In this document: piece by piece, positions 21,384 through 32,200 of the stretch | Layout: each line of letters begins with the position of its first letter | Position numbering within the stretch: position 1 is the first letter of the stretch | Assembly: GCF_905475465.1 (NCBI RefSeq) | Contig: NC_062256.1 | Span: 4,907,662-4,971,661 of the forward strand | Length of the DNA stretch: 64,000 nucleotides | DNA from: Pieris napi | Lineage: Eukaryota > Arthropoda > Insecta > Lepidoptera > Pieridae | Reading direction: 5' to 3' | Notes under the pieces: model-generated | What the model was told of the DNA's origin: nothing | What the model saw: the letters and a program-made list of their open reading frames with translations, nothing else | Databases searched by the model: none | Position numbers and translations under genes: made by a program

Positions 21384-21732
21384 GATGGAGCCTATGAAGT
21401 CAGTATTGGAGAGTTGACTTAACCGGTGCTGGTTGATAATGCGACGGCGGATAAACGTGCGGCTCACGCAGCAGCAATGAAAGTTTGGGACAAAGCAGAT
21501 CGTGCAGCTTGTCAAATCATCGTCAAGACTGATTTGTCAATTGATTCGAGTGTTATGACCCTGATCGTCGCCTGCGAGACTGCTCATCAGATGTGGACCA
21601 AACTGCACGGTATTTATGAACAACAAACTAAGCAAGCTGTTCATTCAGTGCAGACGGAGTTTTTCAGTTTTGACATGAATTTAGTGGATGATATGGCTAT
21701 AGCTAAATTTGAAGGTTTGATTCTTCGTATTT
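21384..21732 (+). pseudogene. gag: Copia gag, first half (continues at 43926)
   Basis: Codons ATADKRAAHAAAMKVWDKAD, then AACQIIVKTDLSIDSS, ACETAHQMWTKLHGIYEQQT and FFSFDMNLVDDMAIAKFEGL: a UBN2-type Copia capsid. The 5' part is cut by the long-inverted-repeat element, and one stop lies near 21421. After ...EGLILRI the frame meets TAG at 21732, where hAT sequence starts. Copia gag resumes at 43926 with QQLKVKPDESAMMVKLLENL, which reads on naturally if the intervening 22 kb is removed. Confidence 0.75.
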
Positions 21733-21768
21733 AGCAGACTGCTGCATGTTCTGTTCTACAATGTTCTG

Positions 21769-23122
21769 ATGAGAGTTGTAGCCGTTGTGAAGCGACTGTG
21801 TTCAAGAGGTCTTTCTTTTAGAGGAAAAAATGAAAAGTTCGTAGATCCACAGAATGGAAATTATTGTATGGTTTTAGAACTATTAGCTGAATTTGATCCT
21901 TTTTTAGCTCGTCATATTGAACGATTTGGCAATCAAGGATCAGGAAGTACCAGTTACTTATCAAAGACCATTTGCGATGAGTTCATTCTCTTAATGGGTG
22001 ATAAAGTCTTGAAACAGATTAGAGATGAGATAAGAAAGGCGAAATATTTTTCCCTCATTGATTCAACACCAGATGTAACGTGATGTTTTAGATTCAGGTA
22101 AACCCTGTGAAAGATTTCTCAAGTTTTTGCCGTCAGTGGGACATAAAGCTGAAGAAATGTTTTCTGCCATTACTTCCGAACTCGAAATACTGGTTATAAA
22201 TATTGAAGACAGCCGAGGACAATCATATGATAATGCCGCAAATATGTCTGGCATGTACAATGGCTTGCAAGCAAAAATTCGTGACCAAGCCCCTTTCGCT
22301 TTTTTGTGCCATGTTCTGCCCATTCTTTGAATTTAGTGGCAACTGCTGAATCGTCTACAGAAGCGTGTTGCTTTTTCATGTTGCTACAGGAAATCTACTT
22401 TTTTTTGTGAACTCCACACAACGCTGGCAAAAGTTATTGACTGAAATCGGAAAAGGAAAAAGTGTTAAAAGGGTAAATCTGATACGTTGGTCAGCTACAG
22501 CATGTTATGTATCCTATGTAAAAGTTTAAAAGAATCTTGGTCCGAAGTTCTTAAAACTTTGCAATCAATCAACGATGACTGTACCGAAAAGCCTGTAACG
22601 CGACAGAAAGCGGCGGGAATACTTTTAAATTTAGATAAACTGGAAACGGCGGTAATGGTTGTTGTATGGGATGTTTTTTTAGAGAAAATAAACAAAGTGA
22701 ATGTTCAAATTCAGACTTCTAACATAGATTTGATTACCGTTGCTGATCTTTACGAATCACTTCGTAAGTTTTTTATAGCTGAACGAGAGAATTTCAAGTA
22801 CTTCGAAGAAAAGGCGATCGAGTTAAGTGTATCGAAAGAATATACAAGAGAGATGAAAAAAAGACAACCAAAAAGAAAAAAAAGATTTGATGAGACACCA
22901 GATAAGGATATTGGAATAGCTGCGAGTGATCACTTCAGGGTTAATACGTTTCTCGTTGTCATAGATAGACTCATATCCGAGTTAGCAAAACGGCAAGAGG
23001 CTTATCAAAGATTTAACGAAAAATTTTCATTTCTTACCAAAATGAATGAGTTGTTACCATCAGTTCTGACAGAAAAAGCCAGTTTTTTACAAAAAATGTA
23101 TCCTAATGATTTAGAAACAGAC
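21769..23122 (+). pseudogene. hAT transposase (ZMYM1/DUF4371 type), N-terminal and middle part
   Basis: Pieces in three frames. 21769-22083: SRGLSFRGKNEKFVDPQNGN, LLAEFDPFLARHIERFG, then EIRKAKYFSLIDSTPDV, the DUF4371 block. 22090-22330: FLKFLPSVGHKAEEMFSAI and EDSRGQSYDNAANMSGMYNG, the RGQ.YDNA.NMSG motif of this hAT group. 22487-23122: a helical region ending FLQKMYPNDLETDL. The C-terminal dimerisation domain lies at 43093-43435. Frameshifts near 22085 and 22330 and a short gap around 22400 inactivate it. Removing the Harbinger joins ...ETDL directly to DQELLHFQSYLSSER. Confidence 0.75.
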
Positions 23123-23814
23123 TTAGGGTGAGATCTATAGAGCGGACTTAGACTTTGCTCTGACTTAACTATCGAGTTAAGACACAGTCGGTATTTATAG
23201 AGCAAACTGCGAATCTCTCCTAGTGTTGACTTAGCTTAATCTCAAGTCCACGAAATCGACGACTTACCCAAAACTTTGACTATAAGCCTAACAAAAATAA
23301 TGGCCTAAAATTTGCTTTACCATCATATCTTTTACTGGACTTTTTATTTTTGTCGGTTTTTAATGAATGGTGTTGCCATTTTGTATCGGAGTTCCATAGA
23401 CTTTGGCAATAATAGAATTTGAATTCAACGAAATTATAAATGATCTTTATAAATACCTATGCAATGCATGAAATAAAATAATTACACATTATTATGGTAT
23501 CTATTGTTGTTTATTTACATTATTTATATAAGTGTTCAACCCCATTTTTGAGAGATCTTATAAATAACTGATGTGATATCGAATCTGTCACCTGGCAGCA
23601 CTGGCATATGTTGACAACAAAATTCAAACTACATAATATAACCAAACCAACTTCGTCTCTCGCCAATCGCTTCACATCCGTTGACCGTTATTTTCGATTA
23701 CCTGAATCTTCTACCTTTTATTACCTGACGACCTTGCTTGATCAACGGATTTTGTACCTGCTTAAACGACTGACCACGGCTATTCTCACTCAGACCGGAC
23801 TCGCTCACCAAAAA

Positions 23815-24983
23815 ATGGATAAAAAAAAACAGAAGCCTTACTCGGAATATGAGAGGCAACTGCTTGTACAGTTGGTTCAGTCAAAGATTGGCATTCTAGA
23901 GAACAGGAAGACGGACGCCGTTTACCAAAAAATGAAACACGAGGCTTGGGAAGAATTAGCAATAGAATTTAATAACTCTAACGTGTCACATACTGTAAGT
24001 AATCCACCAACATACACTAGCTATAAATATCAATATGCTGTACGATAATTACAAAGATAGATATATAACTAGAGTATAGTTAGGTACAAGGATAGAATGA
24101 GCCAAAGCCAAAGCAATGCTTAATGTAACCTTGGTGGTAAATTTTGGTTTGATAAAATTTTCATGTTTGTCATATGAACTTTTATATTTCAGTACAATTT
24201 TTTTTCGATTTTAGGCTGATTCTAAACAATTAAAAAAGATGTGGCAAAATATGAAGGCAAAAGCTAGGGATGCCAAAATCCTTGAAGCCCAAAGGAAGAG
24301 GACAGGAGGAGGACCACATATAATGCCGTCAATAGATGTACCAATAGACTGTGACACATTAACTACAGTAGAAGGTAAGATCATTTCCCAAAGATATAAT
24401 TCCTCATCATTTTCAACCAACTCACATCCCCTTCTAAACATAGGCCTCTCCCAAAGTATGTGACAACACTCTGTTCTCACCCCTACCAGACTTCTGGACA
24501 GGTATATTAGTTGACCTGCATGTTATCTTATTCTAACCAATAAAAGACATACCTATGTGATAACTTATTAGACTGTTTACTTTTCTAGCTGGTACTGGCT
24601 ATGACAATGACGGTGAAAGCTGGAGACCAAAGAGGGCAAGAGTGTCCCGTATAGAGGCCATACTTGAATCTGTAAATCAGCCGGGAACAAGCCAGGACTG
24701 GACTGATGAAGCTGGGTTGACGGAAACCAGTGTTGAGGTCACCACTAAAAGTGAACCCTCTCAGCTATCAGCTACACAATCAGCGATCAGAAAAAATAAA
24801 CCTTCATTTGAGGATATTAAAAAAAAATTGCTGTGGCAAGAGTTGGACAACAACAAAAAAAATTTTGAGATAGAAGTGGAACACATGAAACTAAAAAATC
24901 AGTTAGAAATAGAATTTCTTCGACAAAAATATAAATTAGAACTAGAAATTTTACAGTTTAAAAAAGAATCTGAAAATAAATGA
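23815..24983 (+). CDS. Myb/SANT-like accessory protein of Harbinger 1
   Basis: Three exons, 23815-23994, 24215-24374 and 24589-24983, each with GT-AG borders. The joined frame (phase 0, then phase 1) is open for 244 codons. Residues 1-85 form a Myb/SANT-like domain: KQKPYSEYERQLLVQLVQSK, YQKMKHEAWEELAIEFN, then QLKKMWQNMKAKARDAK. A TGGGPHIMPSIDVP segment follows, then an acidic middle and a C-terminal coiled coil (NFEIEVEHMKLKNQLEIEFL). Harbinger elements need such a protein to bind their ends and to bring the transposase to the nucleus. The first start in frame (23608) would add 69 residues unlike the family. I chose the second ATG because the domain starts there. It looks intact. A GGCCTCTCCCAA string typical of insect repeats lies in intron 2. 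Confidence 0.7.
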
Positions 24984-25031
24984 TTAAAATGAAACAATTT
25001 TTGTTTTGATTTTCTTTATTACCAAACCAAC

Positions 25032-26490
25032 CTAGTTAAATTGTGCAATCACAGATTGCCGGAATGCTAGACCTGTAGTAGATCTTTCATTTTTTCTGTG
25101 TTCTTCAACTTCTGGTGTTTGATCAGCAAGATCACCATCGTCATAAACATCCCCTCTCTGTATACCTATATTATGTAATACAGCACAAGCTATAATTATG
25201 TTGCTGGTATTTGTCAATTTTGATCGTAGTCCTCTCTGCAAACATGGAAATGTATTTTTCCACACTCCGAAAAACCTTCAACAATATTCCTAGTTCTCAT
25301 TTGAGAATAATTATAATTATTGTCAGCTCTTGTTTGTGGATTTAAAAGTGGTGTTAACATGAAGTTCAGTGCTGGATAACCGCTGTCACCTACTAAAACT
25401 CCTTCTAGTTCACCATTTAGCAGTCTTGCATACGCCTGGATGTTTCTAAATATCCTGCTGTCGTGTGAACTTCCAGGCCACCTAGTCACTATATCAAATA
25501 TTTCCAGATCAGGCCCTATTATAGCTTGCACATTTACAGAAAAATACCCTTTTCTATTCCTGTATGCTTCAGAGTGGGTGATACCTCTGGGTCTATTAAT
25601 TTTAATGTGGGTACAGTCAATAGCTCCGATTATATTATTTAGGCCATGGTGCGTATTAGATCTTCCTAATTCTTCAAACTTCCTTTTGACTGTGGTCATA
25701 TTTCTTGGAAAATTCACAAATCTAGGAAGTAATTTACTCAACTCTGCGGATACTTTATTTATAATTAAGCACACTGAAGATTGGCTTATGCTGTTCAAAT
25801 CACCACACACCATCTGTAATTTCAAGGAATAATTATTAGTTACATATATGTTATGCTTCTGAAAGTCAGAAGTCAAATGTGTTTAACCAGTGTGTCCTGC
25901 CAATGATGATGTATGGTGAAGAAACATCACTGACACTGGTTAAGCTAGCAATGGGGAGAGCTATGCTTGGTATTTCTCTGAAGGATCAAATTAGAAATGA
26001 GGTGATCCGTCAGAAAACAAAGGATACGAATATAGCTGTCTGTAAGGTGAAGTGGCAATGACAATTTGTCCGATAGTGACCTAGAACAAGCAAAAATAGC
26101 ATGGGACGCATTCTGGCCCACTGGACTGACAATCTGAAAAAGGTACTGTCTATATCAAATCGAAAAACAATGACAAACAACCTGAAAACATCCAGTTCCA
26201 TAAAACCTTAATGCAATAAGTATTTGCAATTGCGGTAGAATTGGCAATCCTCTGTTATTAAAAGGTTGTAAGTTTGTAATTATCAGTGGCAGGATCACAT
26301 TTAGTACCGTGTGTTTAAAAAAACGGTACCGTCTTTTAAATTCATTCTCACTGTACAGCTCGAAAGGATTTTGGTTGTATTCGTTCCGAACATATAGCTT
26401 AGGCATACGGGGATTCATATCGGCTGCAGTTCCTAACCTTTCAATGTTTTCTATTGAAGTTAGAACTCTCTCTATATTCTCCATTGTCAC
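25032..26490 (-). pseudogene. Harbinger 1 transposase, one frameshift
   Basis: Two exons on minus: 26490-26182 (RMPKLYVRNEYNQNPFELYS, then QLQILIALRFYGTGCFQ) and 25813-25032, joined in phase 0 across GT-AG. The DDE nuclease core is clear: first Asp in NNIIGAIDCTHIKINRP, second in WPGSSHDSRIFRN, and Glu in TRNIVEGF. One frameshift near 25250 separates the last from the C-terminal frame (VWKNTFPCLQRGLRSKL, IIIACAVLHNIGIQRGDVYD). Otherwise length (about 360 residues) and motifs are complete. The intron (26181-25814) carries a LINE fragment in opposite orientation. The stop is only 49 bp from the stop of the convergent SANT gene. Confidence 0.75.
25876..26150 (+). mobile_element. LINE fragment (reverse-transcriptase C-terminal region)
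   Basis: Codons VLPMMMYGEETSLT, then MGRAMLGISLKDQIRNEVIR and a KWQ end, with WTDNL in a shifted frame. These match the C-terminal part of the RTE/CR1-type endonuclease-reverse transcriptases common in insects (VLP...YG.ET......RAMLG.S..D.IRN..IR..T). An internal stretch is deleted between the two motifs. It lies inside the intron of the Harbinger 1 transposase. Confidence 0.65.
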
Positions 26491-26877
26491 TTTCGATATT
26501 GAAAATTCGTATCAAAGCCAAAACACAAAACGTTACAGTCCTTCAGGAAAGCGTAGGTCTTAAGTAGGTATACGGGATCGGTACAGGTCCAAGTCACAAA
26601 GCCAGTCGTTGTTTTAATAAAGATTAAATATTTATATGCTCCATCAAACAGAAACAGAGAAGTGAAAAAGCGGTTGAAACCTTTGAATTGTTGATACAAG
26701 TTCTCTGTTGCTGTTGCCAAAGCAATGCGATCCGTTCTACTTAACAAAATTATTGCCATCTTTAAATTAATACATTTTCTAAAGGTTACTCGTAAATTTC
26801 TAGTTATTGCAATAATAAAATAAATAAATACATAAATAACAATAAATTGAAGATATATGTGTACCGTTTTAGATGTT
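26491..26877. other. 5' flank of Harbinger 1 transposase
   Basis: Holds the upstream region of the transposase up to the inserted 72-bp LTR-like repeat. A minus-strand open frame (26759-26487) has no recognised motif and may be leader or chance. Confidence 0.4.
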
Positions 26878-26949
26878 AATTAAGTGAGGGCCAGCGGCGA
26901 ATACCAAAAAAAACCAAAATGTGTTGAATTACTTTAATTAATTATTACT
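26878..26949 (-). repeat. 72-bp LTR-like repeat, left copy
   Basis: Nearly identical (one difference seen) to 41580-41651. On minus it starts AGTAATAATTAATTAAAGTA and ends CACTTAATT, the AGT...AATT ends typical of errantivirus LTRs. It directly abuts a truncated P-element exon (26961). No polypurine tract lies next to it, so the original 3' side is lost. Confidence 0.6.
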
Positions 26950-27894
26950 GATAATTGATATTATTTTGTGCCGTCACATGTCAACGCCTTAATTTCAACA
27001 CCAGTTTCATGAACGAGCTGGAACGCTATTGTGACAAGTCGAGCTTTTAAGTTAGCAGTCATACCTTTTATTAAAAAGTACCCAATAGGTACTTTCCATG
27101 TGGTATTGATGCCCACCAATAGAAACACTAGAGCATCAGTGGCTTTATCGGAATTGTCTGATATAAAATCAAATCCGTAGTCTACGTATCCGTAATGCCT
27201 TTGGGTACTAGAGTTGTATTCGGTAAATTCTTTTTTTTTCATTTCATCCATTATCAAAGAGCAATAGATTGTTTTGCCAGTATTACTGTCAACTCTCAAT
27301 CTCAGTGCATTTAGTGCCTCGTTTGTGAAGCCTGGACGACCGTTAATATTATACCATTTTGACAATGTACGCGGCGCTGGTAAACAGGTTCCGAATGTTT
27401 TTCTTACATAACGGTAGGCTTTAGGTGAATAATAATTTAATGTAAGTGCAAAACATCTTAATTCAGGAGAATACTTTAACTCTGGGTAATTTTCCAGTTT
27501 TGCTTTTTATAATTTGCCTTTTTATTAGTTCGGTCTCTTCCACGCCTATGGCTTCCAAAATTCTTCTATTTTCTTTATCTATTAAAGATTTTTTGATTAA
27601 CTCATCAAGTATTTCTTTTAAACTAGCAACTTTCTTTTTTAAATATCGTGTTTTCGACTGAAGTCTTTTAATTTGTTTGTTTTTTTGAACTATTATTCTT
27701 CTCAATTCACGTTTTCTTGGTGTTTCTTGGTCCAATTTATAACAAGAAACATTAGTACTTGTAGTAGGTGAAACATGATTTGTTGATAACTCAGAGCGAA
27801 AAGTTGATGAGTGAGGTGGTGAACTAGCCGAGGTTTCAGTCTCAAATCTCATTTTTTTCGCTGGTTGGCAATCGGTTGGTTTTTCGAAGTCAGC

Positions 27895-28563
27895 CTACAA
27901 AATAACATATAAAATAACATTACTACAGTCCGTGAGGCGTAAGTTGAGCTTTGTATCTATGTGACTGCACACGGATAGTGTAGAATTGCAGTCGACTTGA
28001 AGCGCGCGCATCCTGTGCTTAGTTTGAACCCCTGTTTCTGTGTTTGAACCGGTTTTTACTGGTGTTTGATACTCAGTCTGAAAGGCGATGCGTCCCGCTC
28101 CAATAACATGTCTCTATCAATCTTAAACACGGTTACAAAATTAGTTGCGCTTCAATAACAAATCGCGCCATACTTTGTTAACGCGACAACAAGTTTGTAA
28201 TACTAAATCAGTGTTTCAATCTTGTACTGTCATACTTATATGACGAACGCGTTATTGAGCTGCAAATTAATTTTGTTATTGTGTTTAAGTTTGAAGGAGA
28301 CAAGGTATAATGCTTTTGGCGATCACTTACACAAATGTAAAGCGGACTATAGTATTATAAATGTGAAAGTACGAATTTTTATTTGTGTTTGTTTCTCTTT
28401 CACGCTTAACGGCTTGACCGATTTCGATGAAATTTGGGGGGTGTAGGGAACAAGCACTACTAACACAGACTATGATTTATCCCGGAAATGTGTAAGGTCC
28501 CCAAGGGATAGTCAAAAAATTGTTACAATCCAAAATCCGCCCAGACGAATTGGCAAGTAGAAG
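27895..28563. other. P-gene intron 2, with Helitron-like stretch
   Basis: No gene. About 28370-28450 contains CTTAACGGCTTGACCGATTT followed by CGATGAAATTTGG. I recall this phrase from Helitron-type and other repeats in insects. Element ends could not be placed. The BEL target duplication (AGAAG, 28559-28563) ends this stretch. Confidence 0.4.
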
Positions 28564-28708
28564 TGTTAAGGAGTTATAGTTGAGAATTGATCACTAATTG
28601 ATTGAGGGTCTTGAAATTAAATAAACTGCAATAATAACACGTGCGAATCGTATGACACTTTTATTTTAACTAAGTAAGAGTAGTGGACTGTATATACATA
28701 TTTGGACA
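28564..28708 (-). repeat. BEL 3' LTR
   Basis: 145 bp, from TGTTAAGGAGTTATAG to ATACATATTTGGACA on plus. By eye identical to 34712-34856. Contains AATAAA-like and TATATA strings. Confidence 0.95.
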
Positions 28709-29201
28709 TGCCGCCCACCAAAGGACGCAGTCCTTTAAAAGAAATAACATAAAAGAAAAAATAAACACTTAACAAAATTACAAACTATAGTTCAATACAA
28801 TTGTTTCACGAAAGACACAATAGTATGCATCAGACATTGTTTTTCATCATATTTAAATGGCTTATTGACTATTGTACATAAAAATAAGACAAACCGCCCA
28901 CCGTAATATGTCTGCATACATAGTTGGATATAGCATTACACAACAATTCACATGTTATAGTCTATTAATATATGTATATTATAGCGTAGTATAGTAAGTA
29001 CACAGGTATCTAACACAGTATGTAATAATTTTTAAAAACATACATAACAGGTAAGTATTACATAGTTTGTATATTTTGTTTATTACATATTTCCAAATAA
29101 GGTTTTTGTTAACAATAGTAAGTTGATATATAAATTGATTTTCACTTTTAAATGACTAATGAACATTTATAATAATAAAGTAACAATTAAAAATAGACTA
29201 A

Positions 29202-32200
29202 TTATTTAGTTAAAATGCATATTTTTGATACAGGTCTTTTGAGCGTTCCGCTTCTACATTTGATCGATACTACCCGGGTCACATTGTCGGGACCGATATG
29301 CTTTTTAACTATTCTACCCATAATCCAGTTACCAGGAGGAACATTATCCTCCTGTATAACAGCTACATCATCAATTTCCGGTTCTAAGTTATTTTTAACA
29401 TTCCATTTGTACCTATTGTTTAGAATTACAAGATATTCTTTAGACCATCGGTTCCAGAAGTCAGTGACCATTTTTTGTGTTAACCGCCAACGATCGCGAT
29501 AACTGATGTCTACATAAGCATGACTTTGGTCAGCTACATTAAGCACAGGTTCGCCGATCAAAAAATGTCCAGGCGTCAGTGGGAGAGGATCATTAGGGTT
29601 GTCACTTAAGACAGTCAGAGGTCGTGAGTTAAGGCAGGCTTCTATTTGAGTCAGCATAGTTGTGAGCTCCTCGTAAGTTAGAGTGGTATCGCCAATAACC
29701 TTTTTAAGGTGTGTTTTTGTGCTACGTACGCCAGCCTCCCACAAACCTCCAAAATTAGGAGCGTGTGGGGGTATGAAATGCCATGTAGTACGCTCTAATG
29801 TTAACATTTCTGCTATTTCACTAGGCACTGAAGATTTGGCACTGTTAAACATTGTCGTTAATTGTTTTTCTGCTCCTACAAAGTTTGTGCCATTGTCACT
29901 ATAGATATCTTGACAGTGGCCTCGTCTTGCTGTAAACCTTCTAAAAGCGGCGATGAATGCCTTCGAAGTCATGTCTGTGACAGCCTCCAAGTGTATAGCG
30001 CGTGTGGCCATGCAAATAAACAAGCAAATATATCCTTTAAAGGACTTTGCTCCTCTACCTGGGGAGAATCTGATGTTAATAGGTCCAGCATAGTCCACAC
30101 CGACCGACTTAAATGGTCTATTGGGAGTTACACGCACCTCTGGTAATTGACCCATTAACTGTGATGATTTACGTTTCGAATATCTAATGCAAGTCACACA
30201 CTCACGGTAACATTTCTTTGTTTGATCTTTAGCTCGTAGTATCCAGTATTTTGTTCTCAAATAATTTATCATCAGTTGTGGTCCTCCATGCATTGTTTTC
30301 TGATGAGCATCCATAATTATAAGTCTGCTAAGATAGTTTTTAGCAGGTAAAATTATAGGATGCTGTGTGTCGTACTCCACGTGTGACTGTTGTATTCTTC
30401 CGCTGACTCTTAGAATCCCATTTTCATCGATAATGGGCGTAAGACTTCGCAGTTTACTCTTTTTAGAAACATATCCCAGAGTCTTTAATTGTTTCATTTC
30501 ATCCTTAAATTCAAACCCTTGAACTTGTTTAATGCAAATATCTAAGGATTCATTAATTTCTTTTGTTGAAATATAACTTGTATAACACCGACGCTTATCT
30601 TTAGTTGATTTTAAATTTAGCCATCTTCTACAGTATGAAATAACTCTCAATAACTTATTTAAATTAGAAAACTTAGACCATATAAATTCTTCTTCGGATG
30701 TACATAAAGCAGTTAAAGATTTAATCTTCTCTTCTTCTTGTGTATCTTCGATGTCGACCATACTCAAATTTACATCTAATAAAGATAGCCAGGCGGGTCC
30801 ATTCCACCATAGCAAGTGATTTGATAGATCTAAAGCTTGTAGACCTCTTGACGCACAGTCGGCCGGGTTCATCTCAGAAGTAACGTGTCCCCATTGTTCG
30901 TAATTTAAAATATTTAGTATATCAGATACACGGTTACTTACGAACGTGTTCCAGCGACTAGGTCCTCCCCTTAGCCATGCCAGGACTATGGTTGAATCAG
31001 TCCATGCATGTAAGTATTCGTTAGATATGTTTAACACTTGTGATATTTCAGAAATTAGCTTGGCCGCCAACACAGCACCACATAATTCCAGTCGAGGTAT
31101 TGAAATCTGTTTCGTAATTGGTGCAACCTTAGTTTTGGCTGATATTAAATTCACATAAACCTCATTGCCTTCAATGACTCGCATGTATACTGCTGCACCA
31201 TATGCTGTCTGTGAAGCATCTGCAAAGACATGTAACTCTGCTTTAGATGTGGAAGAATAACGTAGCCACCTCGGTATATTAATGCATTTAATATGTATCA
31301 AATTTTCTCTAAATTGTAACCATTCCTTCAGTAAATCTCCTGTTATAGTGCTGTCCCAATCTAATCCAGTTAGCCATAACTTCTGGATTATTAACTTTGC
31401 TATAACAACAACAGGGGCTATCCATCCCAAAGGGTCATACAGTTTTGCTACTTCTGAGAGAATCTGCCGTTTAGTTATAGGTTCTTTTACTATAGGCACA
31501 TTTAGAGTATATTCGAATTTGTCTATGTCTCTATTCCAACTCACTCCTAATACCTTAACTAGGTTATTTACCTTCAGAGGCAGTTCATGATCATCTCGTT
31601 TATTTTCACCAATATATTTTAGCACATTTTTACTATTACTGCTCCACTTTTGGAGCTCAAAACCTCCTAAATTCATTAATTTACTCATGTCATTATATAT
31701 ATTAATAGCATCAGCAACTGTCTCACATGACGTCATTAAATCATCGACGTAATAATCACGTTTAGTTATATGAGCAGCAACAGGGAACTTCGATTGTTCA
31801 TCATCAGCTAATCTCTGGAGTGACTTCACAGCGAGATAAGGCGCACATGCTGTCCCAAATGTTAATCTTAAAAGTTTGTAATGTTTTATTGGCTCACTCG
31901 GATTAAATCTCCATAGAACTCTTTGGTAATTTGTATCATCTTCTGACACCCTCACCATTCTATACATTTTAATTATATCTGCAGTAAGGCAAATCTTATA
32001 AAGCCTCCATCTCACCAATATGTGGCGCAAATCTTGCTGCAACTTAGGACCAATATGTAAATCATCATTTAAAGAAACATTATTAACTCCTTTGCACGAA
32101 GCGTCAAAGACTATACGAAGTTTTGTCGTCTCCTTATCTTCGCGAAGTACCGCGTGGTGCGGGAGATAGACTGCAGTGGGACTATCAATTTCTGCATGTA

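Noticed and set aside
26487..26759. 90-codon minus-strand frame upstream of Harbinger 1 transposase as a gene
   Set aside because: No recognisable motif, no splice logic to the transposase; kept only as possible leader.
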